DNA of 58,770 bases from positions 1 to 58,770 of the forward strand of contig CAZZMD010000025.1 of the NCBI GenBank assembly GCA_964655355.1, in the 5' to 3' direction. The translations under genes and the position numbers were made by a program. Positions 33,601-41,782 of this stretch are shown here, piece by piece. The notes beneath the pieces are model-generated. The model was not told where the DNA came from. It saw nothing but the letters and a program-made list of their open reading frames with translations, and ran no database searches. Position 1 is the first letter of the stretch. Each line of letters opens with the position of its first letter. The DNA comes from CALGDE01 sp964655355. GTDB lineage: Bacteria > Cyanobacteriota > Cyanobacteriia > CACIAM-69d.

Positions 33601-33901
33601 GAATCGTTCAGGAAACCTAGGACGGGGAACGGCGAACGGAATCAGCCAATGAGCCAGCCAATCGAGGGATAGATAGATCACAACCTTAGCCCGCTTCAAC
33701 CTTACCGAACTTCTGGGATTCTCGCGGCTTTGCGGCAAGGGGGGCGGCGTTTCCCAGGGGCAATTTAAGATCCCCTTCAACATCGACGGTCTAATATCTA
33801 TAGCAACGGTTGAGGCCGTGATGACAGCCTCCATCGACAGCCATCGAGAACCACGATTCCCCCCTGGGGTATAAAGATTTCCCTGAGGTTTGTGACAGAC
33901 T

Positions 33902-33910
33902 TGTTACAAT
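33902..33910 (+). promoter_or_regulatory. Extended -10 promoter candidate for the ABC1 kinase
   Basis: TGTTACAAT at 33902-33910 fits an extended -10 (TGn followed by TACAAT). No convincing -35 lies 17 bases upstream. It would give a leader of about 140 bases. The rest of 33601-34058 has no gene. Confidence 0.35.
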
Positions 33911-34058
33911 ATTGCGAAACGCTCCTTGCAATCGGGAAAAGCGCCGGTTCAGGGGCACCGCCCGAAATGCAGCGCTGGCTCAGGGCGATCGCAAAGGGTC
34001 TGATCGTTTTCGATCATTGGTTCGATAATTGGCAATTGGCTCCAAACTTCAGGTTCCT

Positions 34059-36038
34059 ATGAACGTTTTGACTGTGGAAGCATCGACGGTGACAACGCCC
34101 GACTCCCCTCGCCTACCGGCGGCATCGGGTCGGGGGGATGGGACGCCGCCATCGCCACGCCAAGACCCCCATTATCAGCCGGAGCAGGTCGACGCCCTAT
34201 ATCGCTATCGCCCCTTCAAAGTACTTTTCCGATTCCTGGCGATCGCCCTGCCCTTGCTGAGCTTTACCCTGGGGCTGTGGTGGGACAAAATCACCGGCTT
34301 CCTGGAGCGCAACCAAGGGAATCGCGCCAGCCAACTGCTGAGAATTTTGACCAAGCTCGGGCCCGCCTACATCAAAATTGGTCAGGCCCTGTCTACCCGT
34401 CCGGACCTGGTCCCACCGCTCTATCTGGAAAAACTGACGGAGCTACAGGATCAGATCCCTCCCTTCCCCAACAGAATTGCCTTTCGATTTATTGAAGAAG
34501 AATTAGGGGCACCGCCGGATCAGCTTTACGCCGAATTTAGCGACCATCCCCTCGCCGCCGCATCCCTGGGACAGGTTTACAAGGGCAAACTAAAAACCGG
34601 CGAAACGGTCGCCATCAAAGTCCAACGCCCCGGCATCACCGAACAAATCACCCTCGACGTCTTTATCATGCGTCGTCTGGCCCGCTTCGTGCAAAAGGTG
34701 GCCAACCTGCGCAGCGATTTGGTCGCCATCACCGACGAATTTGCCGGGCGCATTTTCGAGGAAATGGACTATACCCAAGAGGGCTTGAATGCGGAGCGAT
34801 TCGACCGGCTTTACGGCAAACTGCCCGATATCTACGTCCCCGGCATCTATTGGAACTACACCGCCCGTCGAGTGCTCACCATGGAGTGGATCGACGGGAC
34901 CAAATTGACGGACTTGGATGCGATCGCCGCCCAGGGCATTGATGCCACCCACCTGATTGAAATGGGTGTGCAGTGCTCCCTGCGTCAGCTCCTAGAATTT
35001 GGCTTCTTCCACGCGGATCCCCACCCCGGCAACCTGCTGGCCACCCCCGCCGGCAAATTGGCCTATCTGGACTTCGGGATGATGAGCGAGGTGGAGGACT
35101 ACCAGCGCTACGGCCTCATCGAAGCGGTGGTCCATATGGTGAATCGCGACTTCGATAGCCTGGCCAAAGACTACGTCACCCTAGAATTCCTGGATCCTGA
35201 TACCTATCTGCCCCCGATCGCCAATGCCCTGAGCTCGGTGTTTAACAATGCCCTAGGCTCCAGCGTCTCAGAGCTGAACTTCAAAAACATCACGGACCAG
35301 CTCTCGGGGGTGATGTACGAGTTTCCGTTCAGGGTGCCCGCCTACTACGCCCTGATCATTCGTTCCCTAGTCACCCTGGAAGGGATCGCCATCAATGTGG
35401 ATCCGAATTTCAAGGTGCTCAGCAAAGCCTATCCCTACATTGCCAAGCGACTGTTAGTCGACCCGGCTCCAGAACTACGATCGTCCCTTCAGGCGTTGCT
35501 GTTCCAGGATGATAGCTTCCGGTGGAATCGCCTGGAAAATCTGCTGACCAACGCCAAGGACAGTCTGGATTATGACCTGAACCAGGGCTTAGACCAGGCG
35601 GTGGATTTTCTTTATTCCGAGCGCGGGGAATTTATCCGCGAGCAGTTGGTGGAGCGCCTAGTGGAAGCGATCGAGGCATCGGGACAAAATGCCTGGCAAG
35701 GGTTTGTGGCCCAGTGGGGCTCCCGGCTGGGGCTGGCGGTGGACGAGCGATCGCCCCGCCCCAAGCCCGCCCCTGGAACCAATCCCCAGGAAACCCTAGA
35801 GCGGGTCCAACGCATCTGGCAGCTTGTCCAAAACACCCCCGGGGTTGACGGCATGCGCCTCGCCCAACTGGGGGCCCAATTGCTCATCAAACCCGAAACC
35901 CAGCAAATGGGCCAGCGCATCGCCGGAGAACTCGCCCAACGAGCCCTAGCCCGATTTATCCGGGAAGTCATTTTGAAAGATGCGGCCAATCCAGAACTGA
36001 TTGAAGTGGAGCGCCCTCCGATCGCCGCAATCCGATAG
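34059..36038 (+). CDS. ABC1/AarF/UbiB-family atypical kinase
   Basis: 659 residues from ATG 34059 (an upstream TTG adds ten residues). The family signatures are KLGPAYIKIGQALSTRPDL (KxGQ motif near residue 110), the Ala-rich loop PLAAASLGQVYKG, the VAIKVQRPG lysine, the catalytic FFHADPHPGNLL and the metal-binding YLDFGMM. In bacteria and plastids such proteins support isoprenoid-quinone or tocopherol synthesis and thylakoid lipid homeostasis, probably as ATPases or kinases on the membrane surface. A hydrophobic helix (FLAIALPLLSFTLGLW) near residues 57-75 suggests membrane contact. A cyanobacterium usually carries several paralogues, and this one cannot be assigned to a subgroup here. Confidence 0.93.
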   Translation: MNVLTVEASTVTTPDSPRLPAASGRGDGTPPSPRQDPHYQPEQVDALYRYRPFKVLFRFLAIALPLLSFTLGLWWDKITGFLERNQGNRASQLLRILTKLGPAYIKIGQALSTRPDLVPPLYLEKLTELQDQIPPFPNRIAFRFIEEELGAPPDQLYAEFSDHPLAAASLGQVYKGKLKTGETVAIKVQRPGITEQITLDVFIMRRLARFVQKVANLRSDLVAITDEFAGRIFEEMDYTQEGLNAERFDRLYGKLPDIYVPGIYWNYTARRVLTMEWIDGTKLTDLDAIAAQGIDATHLIEMGVQCSLRQLLEFGFFHADPHPGNLLATPAGKLAYLDFGMMSEVEDYQRYGLIEAVVHMVNRDFDSLAKDYVTLEFLDPDTYLPPIANALSSVFNNALGSSVSELNFKNITDQLSGVMYEFPFRVPAYYALIIRSLVTLEGIAINVDPNFKVLSKAYPYIAKRLLVDPAPELRSSLQALLFQDDSFRWNRLENLLTNAKDSLDYDLNQGLDQAVDFLYSERGEFIREQLVERLVEAIEASGQNAWQGFVAQWGSRLGLAVDERSPRPKPAPGTNPQETLERVQRIWQLVQNTPGVDGMRLAQLGAQLLIKPETQQMGQRIAGELAQRALARFIREVILKDAANPELIEVERPPIAAIR

Positions 36039-36057
36039 CGGCTAAACCTAATGGGGT

Positions 36058-36705
36058 CTAACCGGCAACGGTGCCATATTGGCTATCAAACTCAGGCTTG
36101 AGGACTGCCATCCCAGTTTTCACGGCGTGTCGCCCCTGAAGCTCATTCACCCACCGTTGCACATTGGGAAAATCCTCAAAGGTGAGTCCCAGGTAGGGCG
36201 TAGCCGCTGCGGCAATCCAGGGATAGGTCGCCATATCGGCAATGGAATAGTCGCCAGCAATATAGGGGCGATCGCCCAACTGCCCATCCAAGACTTTCAG
36301 CAACCGTAAGGCTTCCTTTTCATAGCGGGCAATGCCGTAGGGAATTTTTTCCGGGGCAAAGTTACGGAAGTGGCCAAATTGTCCAAACATCGGACCCACG
36401 CCCCCCATTTGGAACATCAGCCATTCCAGCACGGCGTAGCGATCGCGTCCGCTGGCGGGTAAAAATTTACCGGCTTTTTCCGCCAAATAAATCAAAATCG
36501 CGCCGGATTCAAAAATGGTCGTGTCGGTCTCGCGATCGATGATGGCGGGAATTTTGCTATTGGGATTGATCGCGACAAATTCCGGGGAGAACTGCTCGTT
36601 TTTGCCAATGTGGATGGAATGGATGGTGTAGGGAATTGCCAGCTCTTCCAGCAGGATGGCGGGCTTTTGACCGTTGGGGGTCGTAAACGTATAGAAGTCA
36701 ATCAT
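36058..36705 (-). CDS. Glutathione S-transferase family protein (YfcG/Nu-like)
   Basis: 215 residues. An N-terminal thioredoxin fold begins MIDFYTFTTPNGQKPAILLEE, where the Thr-Pro-Asn segment replaces catalytic Tyr/Ser/Cys as in the Nu-class disulfide-bond reductases of the YfcG type. The cis-Pro and glutathione-binding Glu-Ser occur as NPNSKIPAI and IFESGAILIYLAE. A helical C-domain contains GDYSIADMATYPWIA, the usual N-capping box. It is likely a glutathione-dependent oxidoreductase or peroxidase in the cytosol. It follows the cupin gene on the same strand after 75 bases, so the two probably form an operon. Confidence 0.9.
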   Translation of the reverse strand: MIDFYTFTTPNGQKPAILLEELAIPYTIHSIHIGKNEQFSPEFVAINPNSKIPAIIDRETDTTIFESGAILIYLAEKAGKFLPASGRDRYAVLEWLMFQMGGVGPMFGQFGHFRNFAPEKIPYGIARYEKEALRLLKVLDGQLGDRPYIAGDYSIADMATYPWIAAAATPYLGLTFEDFPNVQRWVNELQGRHAVKTGMAVLKPEFDSQYGTVAG

Positions 36706-36780
36706 GGTGCGGTGAGGAGGTATGTGGTGAGGAGTCGCGTCGTGAAGCGCACGAATTAAAACAAGCCTGCAAAATCGAAC

Positions 36781-37485
36781 TTACGCCGATTCATTCGTTG
36801 CGGCCAGCTTAGAAAATTCCATGGGGCGATCGCGGCCGAGGTGACCGGTCTTGACATAGATGACGCAGCCTTCCGCGCTGGAGGGGTTATGAATGCTACC
36901 GGGAGGATTGCGCAGCCAGGTGCCTTTGGGATAGGTGCCATGCTCATCTTCGAAGGTGCCGTCTAGGACAAATATTTCTTCGCCGTCCCAGTGTTTATGG
37001 GGTTGGAAAACCGTACCCGGTGCCCATTTCACAAGGGCGACGTTTTCGGTGCCGTAGCTGTGGAGGGGCATGACTTTTAAGCCAGGAACTAATCCCGGTA
37101 CCCATTGGGCTGCGTGGGTGTCGATCGCCACGGTGGTTTGGTCCTCGGGGTACATTTGCCACAGTTTGACCAGGATGGTGCAGCCGCGATCGCTATGGGG
37201 GGTATGGCGGCTGCCGACGGGGTTACGAACATAACTACCGGGACCGTAGTCGCCGGTCTCGTCGGAGAAGACGCCGTCCAGTACTAAAAATTCTTCGCCG
37301 CCGCCGTGGCTATGGGGGGAGAAATGACTGTTGGGGGCGAAGCGGACAAGGGTGGTGGCGCGGGCAATTTCGTCGCCGTCGCGATCGAGCATTCGCCGCT
37401 GGACGCCGGGCATGGGGGAGTCGACCCAGGGTTGGGTTTCGGTTTCGATGACGGCCCGTTGGGTTAGGTCTGCGTTGAGTTTCAT
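36781..37485 (-). CDS. Double cupin protein (ChrR-like cupin)
   Basis: 234 residues with two cupin domains. The first has FSPHSHGGGEEFLVLDG and a later His in SRHTPHSD. The second has FQPHKHWDGEEIFVLDG and SIHNPSS. Each supplies the HxH...E...H metal-binding set. The pattern matches the ChrR-type cupin found in zinc-dependent anti-sigma factors, but the N-terminal sigma-binding zinc domain of ChrR is missing. It is more likely a small-molecule-binding or dioxygenase-like protein than an anti-sigma factor. It is the first gene of a minus-strand pair with the GST, which hints at a redox or oxidative-stress role (inference). Confidence 0.82.
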   Translation of the reverse strand: MKLNADLTQRAVIETETQPWVDSPMPGVQRRMLDRDGDEIARATTLVRFAPNSHFSPHSHGGGEEFLVLDGVFSDETGDYGPGSYVRNPVGSRHTPHSDRGCTILVKLWQMYPEDQTTVAIDTHAAQWVPGLVPGLKVMPLHSYGTENVALVKWAPGTVFQPHKHWDGEEIFVLDGTFEDEHGTYPKGTWLRNPPGSIHNPSSAEGCVIYVKTGHLGRDRPMEFSKLAATNESA

Positions 37486-37523
37486 GGGGTAGTCCTATGG
37501 GTAGCAGCTTAGAAGGGTATTCA

Positions 37524-37574
37524 GGGGCGCTGCCCCCGAACCCCCGCTCAAGGGACTTGTCCCTTGAGAATCCC
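37524..37574 (-). repeat. Palindromic intergenic repeat, copy A
   Basis: On the minus strand this reads as a CTCAAGGGA/TCCCTTGAG stem, then a GGGGG spacer and a GGGGC/GCCCC hairpin. The same two-hairpin element is present in opposite orientation at 58599-58652. It sits in the gap between the cupin and Uma2 genes. Confidence 0.85.
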
Positions 37575-37701
37575 AGTTTGATGTTTGGTTTAGCCTTACA
37601 TTTTCATCGCGATCCGGGTGTTGTTAGGATCTAAGTACCAGCGTCAGTTGAAGCGCTGATCTGGTGGATAGTCCCACTGCGCGGAAGGATGCGGTGCCCC
37701 G

Positions 37702-38262
37702 ATGCAATTAGTTCAACCCCCAGCCAGCCTTAGTTTGGAAGACTTTTTAACCCGTCCAGAAACGAAGCCCGCGACGGAATACATAAACGGGGTCATGACC
37801 CAGAAACCCATGCCTAAGGGAAAACATAGCCAGCTCACCTTGCTGCTGTGCAATGCCATCAATGATGTTGCGAAGGCACGGCGTCTTGGATATGCATTAC
37901 CAGAGCTGCGGTGTACCTTTGACGGACGATCCATCATCCCTGATATCGCAGCTTTCAGATGGGAACGAATTCCCTTTGATGATGACGGTGAGATCCCCGA
38001 TGATTTCCTGTCCTATCCCGATTGGATAATTGAAATCCTGTCGCCGGACCAGCGCCCCAATCCGGTGATTGAAAAAATTGCCCATTGCTTGGAGCAGGGT
38101 GCAGAGCTGGGTTGGTTGATTGATCCGAGCGATCGCTCCGTCCTGATTTTTCAAAATCAAAGCAATCCAAAAGTATGCCGAGGCGATGCTCCATTGATTG
38201 TTTTATCGGGTCTTGAGTTGACGCTAACGGCTAATGAGTTGTTTGGCTGGCTGAAGCTATAG
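37702..38262 (+). CDS. Uma2-family (DUF820) endonuclease-like protein
   Basis: 186 residues of the Uma2 family, abundant in cyanobacteria and carrying a restriction-endonuclease-like PD-(D/E)xK fold. Seen here: TLLLCNAIND, IIPDIAAFRWERIP with the putative active-site Asp, and PDWIIEILSPDQ with the Glu and following residues, then a LIDPSDRSVLIFQ strand. The true function is unknown; these proteins often occur in many copies per genome. Its 3' end overlaps the convergent WD40 gene by 32 bases. GGAAGG lies 14 bases before ATG 37702. Confidence 0.9.
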   Translation: MQLVQPPASLSLEDFLTRPETKPATEYINGVMTQKPMPKGKHSQLTLLLCNAINDVAKARRLGYALPELRCTFDGRSIIPDIAAFRWERIPFDDDGEIPDDFLSYPDWIIEILSPDQRPNPVIEKIAHCLEQGAELGWLIDPSDRSVLIFQNQSNPKVCRGDAPLIVLSGLELTLTANELFGWLKL

Positions 38263-40216
38263 GGGCTGACGCAAAAAATTCTAGGTGGCCACCCCAGGCG
38301 GGGGCGGTGATGAGATGCCCTTTGGGTAGGGTTTGGGTGGCGATCGCCGGCACTTGGGTAAAAATTTCGCGATCGCACGCCAAGGTTTCCAGGTTCCACC
38401 ATCGGATGCTGTGGTTCAGGCTGGTGGCGATCAGATGACGGGCTTCGGGGGAGAAGTGCACATGGGTAATGGCGCGATTGCTGTGGTGAAAGGTGGCGCT
38501 AAGTTGCCCCGTATGGGCATTCCATAGCCAGACTTGTCCTTCGCCAGCGCTGGCAATCCAATGGCCACGGGCATCAACGGCGACCGTTTCCAGAAGACGC
38601 TTTTCCGGTGGGGTGAGGATGCGGAGACAGTCACCGGTGTCGGGATTCCATTGGCGCAGGGTGCCGTCATGGCTGGCGCTAATTAACCAGGTGCGGTCGG
38701 GGGCGATCACCAAAGCACTAATCCAACCCGTATGACCCGCGAGACGCAGGCGGGGGGTACCGTCGGGCTCCCATAGAGTGATTATCTGATCGGTGCCACC
38801 GCTGGCAATCCACGGATTGTTTGGATCCTGGGAATGGGCGATCGCCATGGTCCACAGGGTATCCGTATGCCAAGCGTGAACGGGTTTGATTTGAGTATCG
38901 GCAGCGGGGGCTGGGGCAGTGGGGGGCGTTGAATCCTGCGGGGTCAGATGCCAATGGCGAATATAGCCATCGTCGCCAGCGGTCCAGAGATCATGGGATT
39001 GCTCTGATGTCTGATCTCCAAAAGCGATCGCCCGCACTCGACCATCACAGTGTCCATGGATCGCTGGAAAGGTGAGCGCCGTTGGATTAGGGGGAAGAGC
39101 GATCGCCCGTATATCCCCTCGATTACCGCCGAGCCAAAGGGTCTGACTATCGGGAGACACCGCCAGACCAGGCAATTGTTCAGCCTCGGTAGCAATAAAC
39201 CCCAAATCCCGTCGATCAGCCAACGACCACCACCGCACACTCCCATCCACGCCCCCCACCGCCAACCATTGCCCATTAGGGGCGATCGCCATGGACCAAA
39301 TGCAATTCACATTCCCGGCGACGAAATGGAGGAATTTACCCGAAGAACTGTCCCAGGCGCGAATGCTACCATCACCGCCGCCGCTATATAGGGTCTGCCC
39401 ATTGGGATGAAACGCCAGGGTAAACACATTACTGCCATTGCCAGGACAGGTGGCGCGTTCGGTGCCGCTCTCCGGCTCCCACAGATGAATCAATCGGTCG
39501 GGGCCGCCCGTCGCCAAGGTTTTTCCATCGGGGGCGATCGCCAGGCTCGCAATATAACCACTGTGGGCCTGCCAATGGCGCAATAATTTCCCGGTCGCCA
39601 TCTCCCAAACCGCGACACAACCGTCATAGCCCGCACTAAAAACCGTTTGACCATCGGGAGCGATCGCCACACAACTCACCCAAAATCGATGATGCTGCCC
39701 CGTCCAACTCGGCGTCAGGGCGATCATCTCAGCAACATCCACCTCATGGCGTTCCACCCGCCACGCTTGCACCCGATGGTCGGCACCGACACTAATCACC
39801 GTTTTGCCATCCGGGGAAATTTCGATCGCCATCACCCAAAACTGATGGGCATGGGCAATCAACTGACAGGGTTTCCAAGCCTGGTCGGCATCTACCCAAT
39901 GAAACACCCGTAACGAGCCATCATTACTCCCCGCCACCCACCAATCCCCCGACGGGGCAACCGCGATCGCCCGGACCCATTCCCGCCCCACCGCGATCAC
40001 CTTTCCCACCACAGGATCCACCGCCGCGATCGCCCGATCGCCCAAGGTTTGAACAGAATGGATCGCCACCGTGCCATCATCACCACCGCTGGCCAACCAT
40101 TGCAGATCCGGGGATAACGCAAGCGATCGCACACCCCCATGGCCATCCGATCCCGGGCTAGACGGGCAATGACTCGCTAAGCTAAAGGCAGCGCGAAACT
40201 CAGGGAGTGATGGCAT
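38231..40216 (-). CDS. WD40-repeat protein
   Basis: 661 residues built almost entirely of WD40 blades, about a dozen or more, enough for two propellers. Repeat cores include DGHGGVRSLALSPDLQWLASGG, HRFWVSCVAIAPDGQTVFSAG, HSGYIASLAIAPDGKTLATGG, HTGWISALVIAPDRTWLISAS and SIRWWNLETL. No kinase, caspase or NTPase domain is attached and no signal peptide is present, so it is probably a cytosolic scaffold; the partner is unknown. Its ATG lies only 6 bases from the start codon of the divergent DUF3593 gene, so either the promoter lies in the neighbouring coding region or the true start is downstream. Confidence 0.9.
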   Translation of the reverse strand: MPSLPEFRAAFSLASHCPSSPGSDGHGGVRSLALSPDLQWLASGGDDGTVAIHSVQTLGDRAIAAVDPVVGKVIAVGREWVRAIAVAPSGDWWVAGSNDGSLRVFHWVDADQAWKPCQLIAHAHQFWVMAIEISPDGKTVISVGADHRVQAWRVERHEVDVAEMIALTPSWTGQHHRFWVSCVAIAPDGQTVFSAGYDGCVAVWEMATGKLLRHWQAHSGYIASLAIAPDGKTLATGGPDRLIHLWEPESGTERATCPGNGSNVFTLAFHPNGQTLYSGGGDGSIRAWDSSSGKFLHFVAGNVNCIWSMAIAPNGQWLAVGGVDGSVRWWSLADRRDLGFIATEAEQLPGLAVSPDSQTLWLGGNRGDIRAIALPPNPTALTFPAIHGHCDGRVRAIAFGDQTSEQSHDLWTAGDDGYIRHWHLTPQDSTPPTAPAPAADTQIKPVHAWHTDTLWTMAIAHSQDPNNPWIASGGTDQIITLWEPDGTPRLRLAGHTGWISALVIAPDRTWLISASHDGTLRQWNPDTGDCLRILTPPEKRLLETVAVDARGHWIASAGEGQVWLWNAHTGQLSATFHHSNRAITHVHFSPEARHLIATSLNHSIRWWNLETLACDREIFTQVPAIATQTLPKGHLITAPAWGGHLEFFASAPIASASQTTH

Positions 40217-40222
40217 AACCCC

Positions 40223-40534
40223 ATGGATGTAAATACATTATTTGCGGCGTCTCTCTTTCCTTACCTGGGTTTCCTGTGGTTTCTGACCAAATCGGGACAA
40301 ACCCCAAAACTGGCGCTCATCGGATTTTACGTATTACTCGTTTTCGTCGCCGTCAGCATCCCCGCCGGACTCTATGCCCAAGTCCACTACAGCGAAACCT
40401 TAGCCAATGTGGACTGGCTCCACGGCAGCGCCGAAAGTTTCCTCTCCCTATCTAACATCCTGGTGGTCCTAGGCTTCCACGGGGCGATCACCAAACTCAA
40501 GGAAAAGTCCTCAGATACAACGGCATCGAAATAG
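40223..40534 (+). CDS. DUF3593-type small membrane protein
   Basis: 103 residues with three predicted membrane helices: LFAASLFPYLGFLWFLTKS, LALIGFYVLLVFVAVSIPAG and LSLSNILVVLGFHGAI. The opening FPYLGFLWFLT is, as I recall, characteristic of DUF3593, a family of cyanobacteria and plastid-bearing eukaryotes with no assigned biochemical role. Its TAG stop is directly followed by the ATG of the transglutaminase-like gene, so the two are co-transcribed and probably coupled. The likely location is the thylakoid or plasma membrane. Confidence 0.75.
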   Translation: MDVNTLFAASLFPYLGFLWFLTKSGQTPKLALIGFYVLLVFVAVSIPAGLYAQVHYSETLANVDWLHGSAESFLSLSNILVVLGFHGAITKLKEKSSDTTASK

Positions 40535-41230
40535 ATGGATAGCACCGTTGCCCCCCCGACAGCGTCTTACCTACAAGCCACTGACATTATTGATTGGCGA
40601 CACCCTGACATTGTCGATCTGGCTCAGCAGTTAGCAGCAGGACATCCAACCGAGACAGCGATCGCCCAAGCCTGTTTCGAGTGGGTGCGCGATGAAATCC
40701 GCCATAGCGTCGACTATCAACTGAACCCAGTCACCTGCCAAGCCTCAGCGGTGTTGAAACACAAAACAGGCTACTGCTACGCCAAAAGCCATCTCCTCGC
40801 CGCCCTGCTCCGTGCCAACCACATCCCCGCCGGATTTTGCTATCAACGGTTGAGCATTGATGATAATGGGGCACCGTACTGCCTCCACGGGCTAAACGCG
40901 GTCCATCTGCCCGACATCGGATGGTACCGAATCGATGCACGGGGCAATAAATCAGGCGTAAACGCTCAATTTTCGCCGCCCCAGGAACAACTCGCCTTTC
41001 AACTCCAATTTCCAGAAGAAGCCGATTTTCAGGAAATTTTCCCAGCCCCCCTCCCAGTGGTTGTAGACGCACTGCGATCGCACCCCACCTGGGACGACCT
41101 GCTAAACCATCTCCCCGACCTATCACCGGAGATGCTGCCGCCATCCGCCCCCGACCAGTCCTCAAATCATCTCGTCCAAAAAACAGGCCCAAAAAAAGCC
41201 GGAGATACCCCCCGGCTTTGGACCCAATGA
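40535..41230 (+). CDS. Transglutaminase-like cysteine peptidase-fold protein
   Basis: 231 residues. The transglutaminase core is visible: the segment from CQASAVLKHKTGYCYAKSHL places the nucleophile Cys in KTGYCYAKS, His follows in CLHGLNAVHLPDIGWYRID, and Asp follows in RIDARGNK. The fold can hydrolyse or cross-link amide bonds; the substrate is unknown. There is no signal peptide. It begins immediately after the DUF3593 stop, with no gap. The last codons contain the sbtB terminator hairpin on the opposite strand. Confidence 0.87.
   Translation: MDSTVAPPTASYLQATDIIDWRHPDIVDLAQQLAAGHPTETAIAQACFEWVRDEIRHSVDYQLNPVTCQASAVLKHKTGYCYAKSHLLAALLRANHIPAGFCYQRLSIDDNGAPYCLHGLNAVHLPDIGWYRIDARGNKSGVNAQFSPPQEQLAFQLQFPEEADFQEIFPAPLPVVVDALRSHPTWDDLLNHLPDLSPEMLPPSAPDQSSNHLVQKTGPKKAGDTPRLWTQ
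41191..41219 (-). terminator. Intrinsic terminator of sbtA-sbtB, inside the neighbouring CDS
   Basis: On the minus strand AAAGCCGG (41219-41212) pairs with CCGGCTTT (41202-41195), and the T-run continues to 41191. It lies 71 bases past the sbtB stop, within the last codons of the convergent transglutaminase-like gene. Confidence 0.7.
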
Positions 41231-41251
41231 TTTTCTTAGAAAGAACTCGCA

Positions 41252-41279
41252 AATAGCTCAGCATTAATAGCTCAGCATT
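41252..41279. repeat. 14-bp perfect tandem duplication
   Basis: AATAGCTCAGCATT occurs twice without a gap, between the ends of the transglutaminase-like gene and sbtB. Confidence 0.95.
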
Positions 41280-41289
41280 TCACTGCCCA

Positions 41290-41604
41290 CTAGAAGTCGT
41301 GGGCGTGGAGCACCTCCGCATTGCAAAGGTAAGTGATACCCGAATAATCCTCGAAGAACTGCGCGGCCACCTCATCCGAGATTTTCAACGCCATCTCCCG
41401 AGTCGGGGTCAACACCTCGAACTTAATATTCGACTCAGTGTCGCCAACACTAGGGCGTCCGGAAGAGCGCACATTACGGCTCCCTTTCCCCCCCGCATCC
41501 ATCACCGTGTAACCGCTAGCACCGGCCGCATCAATGATTTTGCCGACTTTTTTCAGGAGTAATTTTTCCGTAACGATAACGAGCTTGTTGGCTTGCTTGG
41601 TCAT
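41290..41604 (-). CDS. sbtB: PII-like regulator SbtB (short form lacking the C-terminal loop)
   Basis: 104 residues of the PII-like SbtB family, which senses cAMP, AMP and other adenine nucleotides and tunes SbtA. The hallmark segments are KLVIVTEKLLLKKVGKIID, the T-loop-like GGKGSRNVRSSG and the ending YLCNAEVLHAHDF. The protein stops where the classical Synechocystis SbtB continues into a short redox-active CGPEGC hairpin, and no frameshifted continuation was found downstream. The start has GAGAGG about 8 bases upstream, inside a duplicated 10-base unit. It follows sbtA on the same strand. Confidence 0.93.
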   Translation of the reverse strand: MTKQANKLVIVTEKLLLKKVGKIIDAAGASGYTVMDAGGKGSRNVRSSGRPSVGDTESNIKFEVLTPTREMALKISDEVAAQFFEDYSGITYLCNAEVLHAHDF

Positions 41605-41610
41605 GGTTAT

Positions 41611-41630
41611 TACCTCTCAATACCTCTCAA
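41611..41630. repeat. 10-bp perfect tandem duplication carrying the sbtB ribosome-binding site
   Basis: TACCTCTCAA twice in a row; on the minus strand TTGAGAGGTA twice. Each copy carries GAGAGG, so sbtB has a doubled Shine-Dalgarno-like sequence, the nearer one about 8 bases from ATG. Confidence 0.9.
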
Positions 41631-41661
41631 TGGCTGTATTCACTGGACAACATCGAAAACG

Positions 41662-41693
41662 AATCAAACCCTTAGGAAATCAAACCCTTAGGA
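41662..41693. repeat. 16-bp perfect tandem duplication in the sbtA-sbtB spacer
   Basis: AATCAAACCCTTAGGA repeated exactly, midway between the sbtA stop and the sbtB start. Confidence 0.95.
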
Positions 41694-41782
41694 GCATGGC
41701 TGTCTCAGCGCGATCGCACCGACATCGCCTCCCATCGGTCACCGGAGGGAACTCCCCACCGGCAACCCTAACCGACTTGGGA

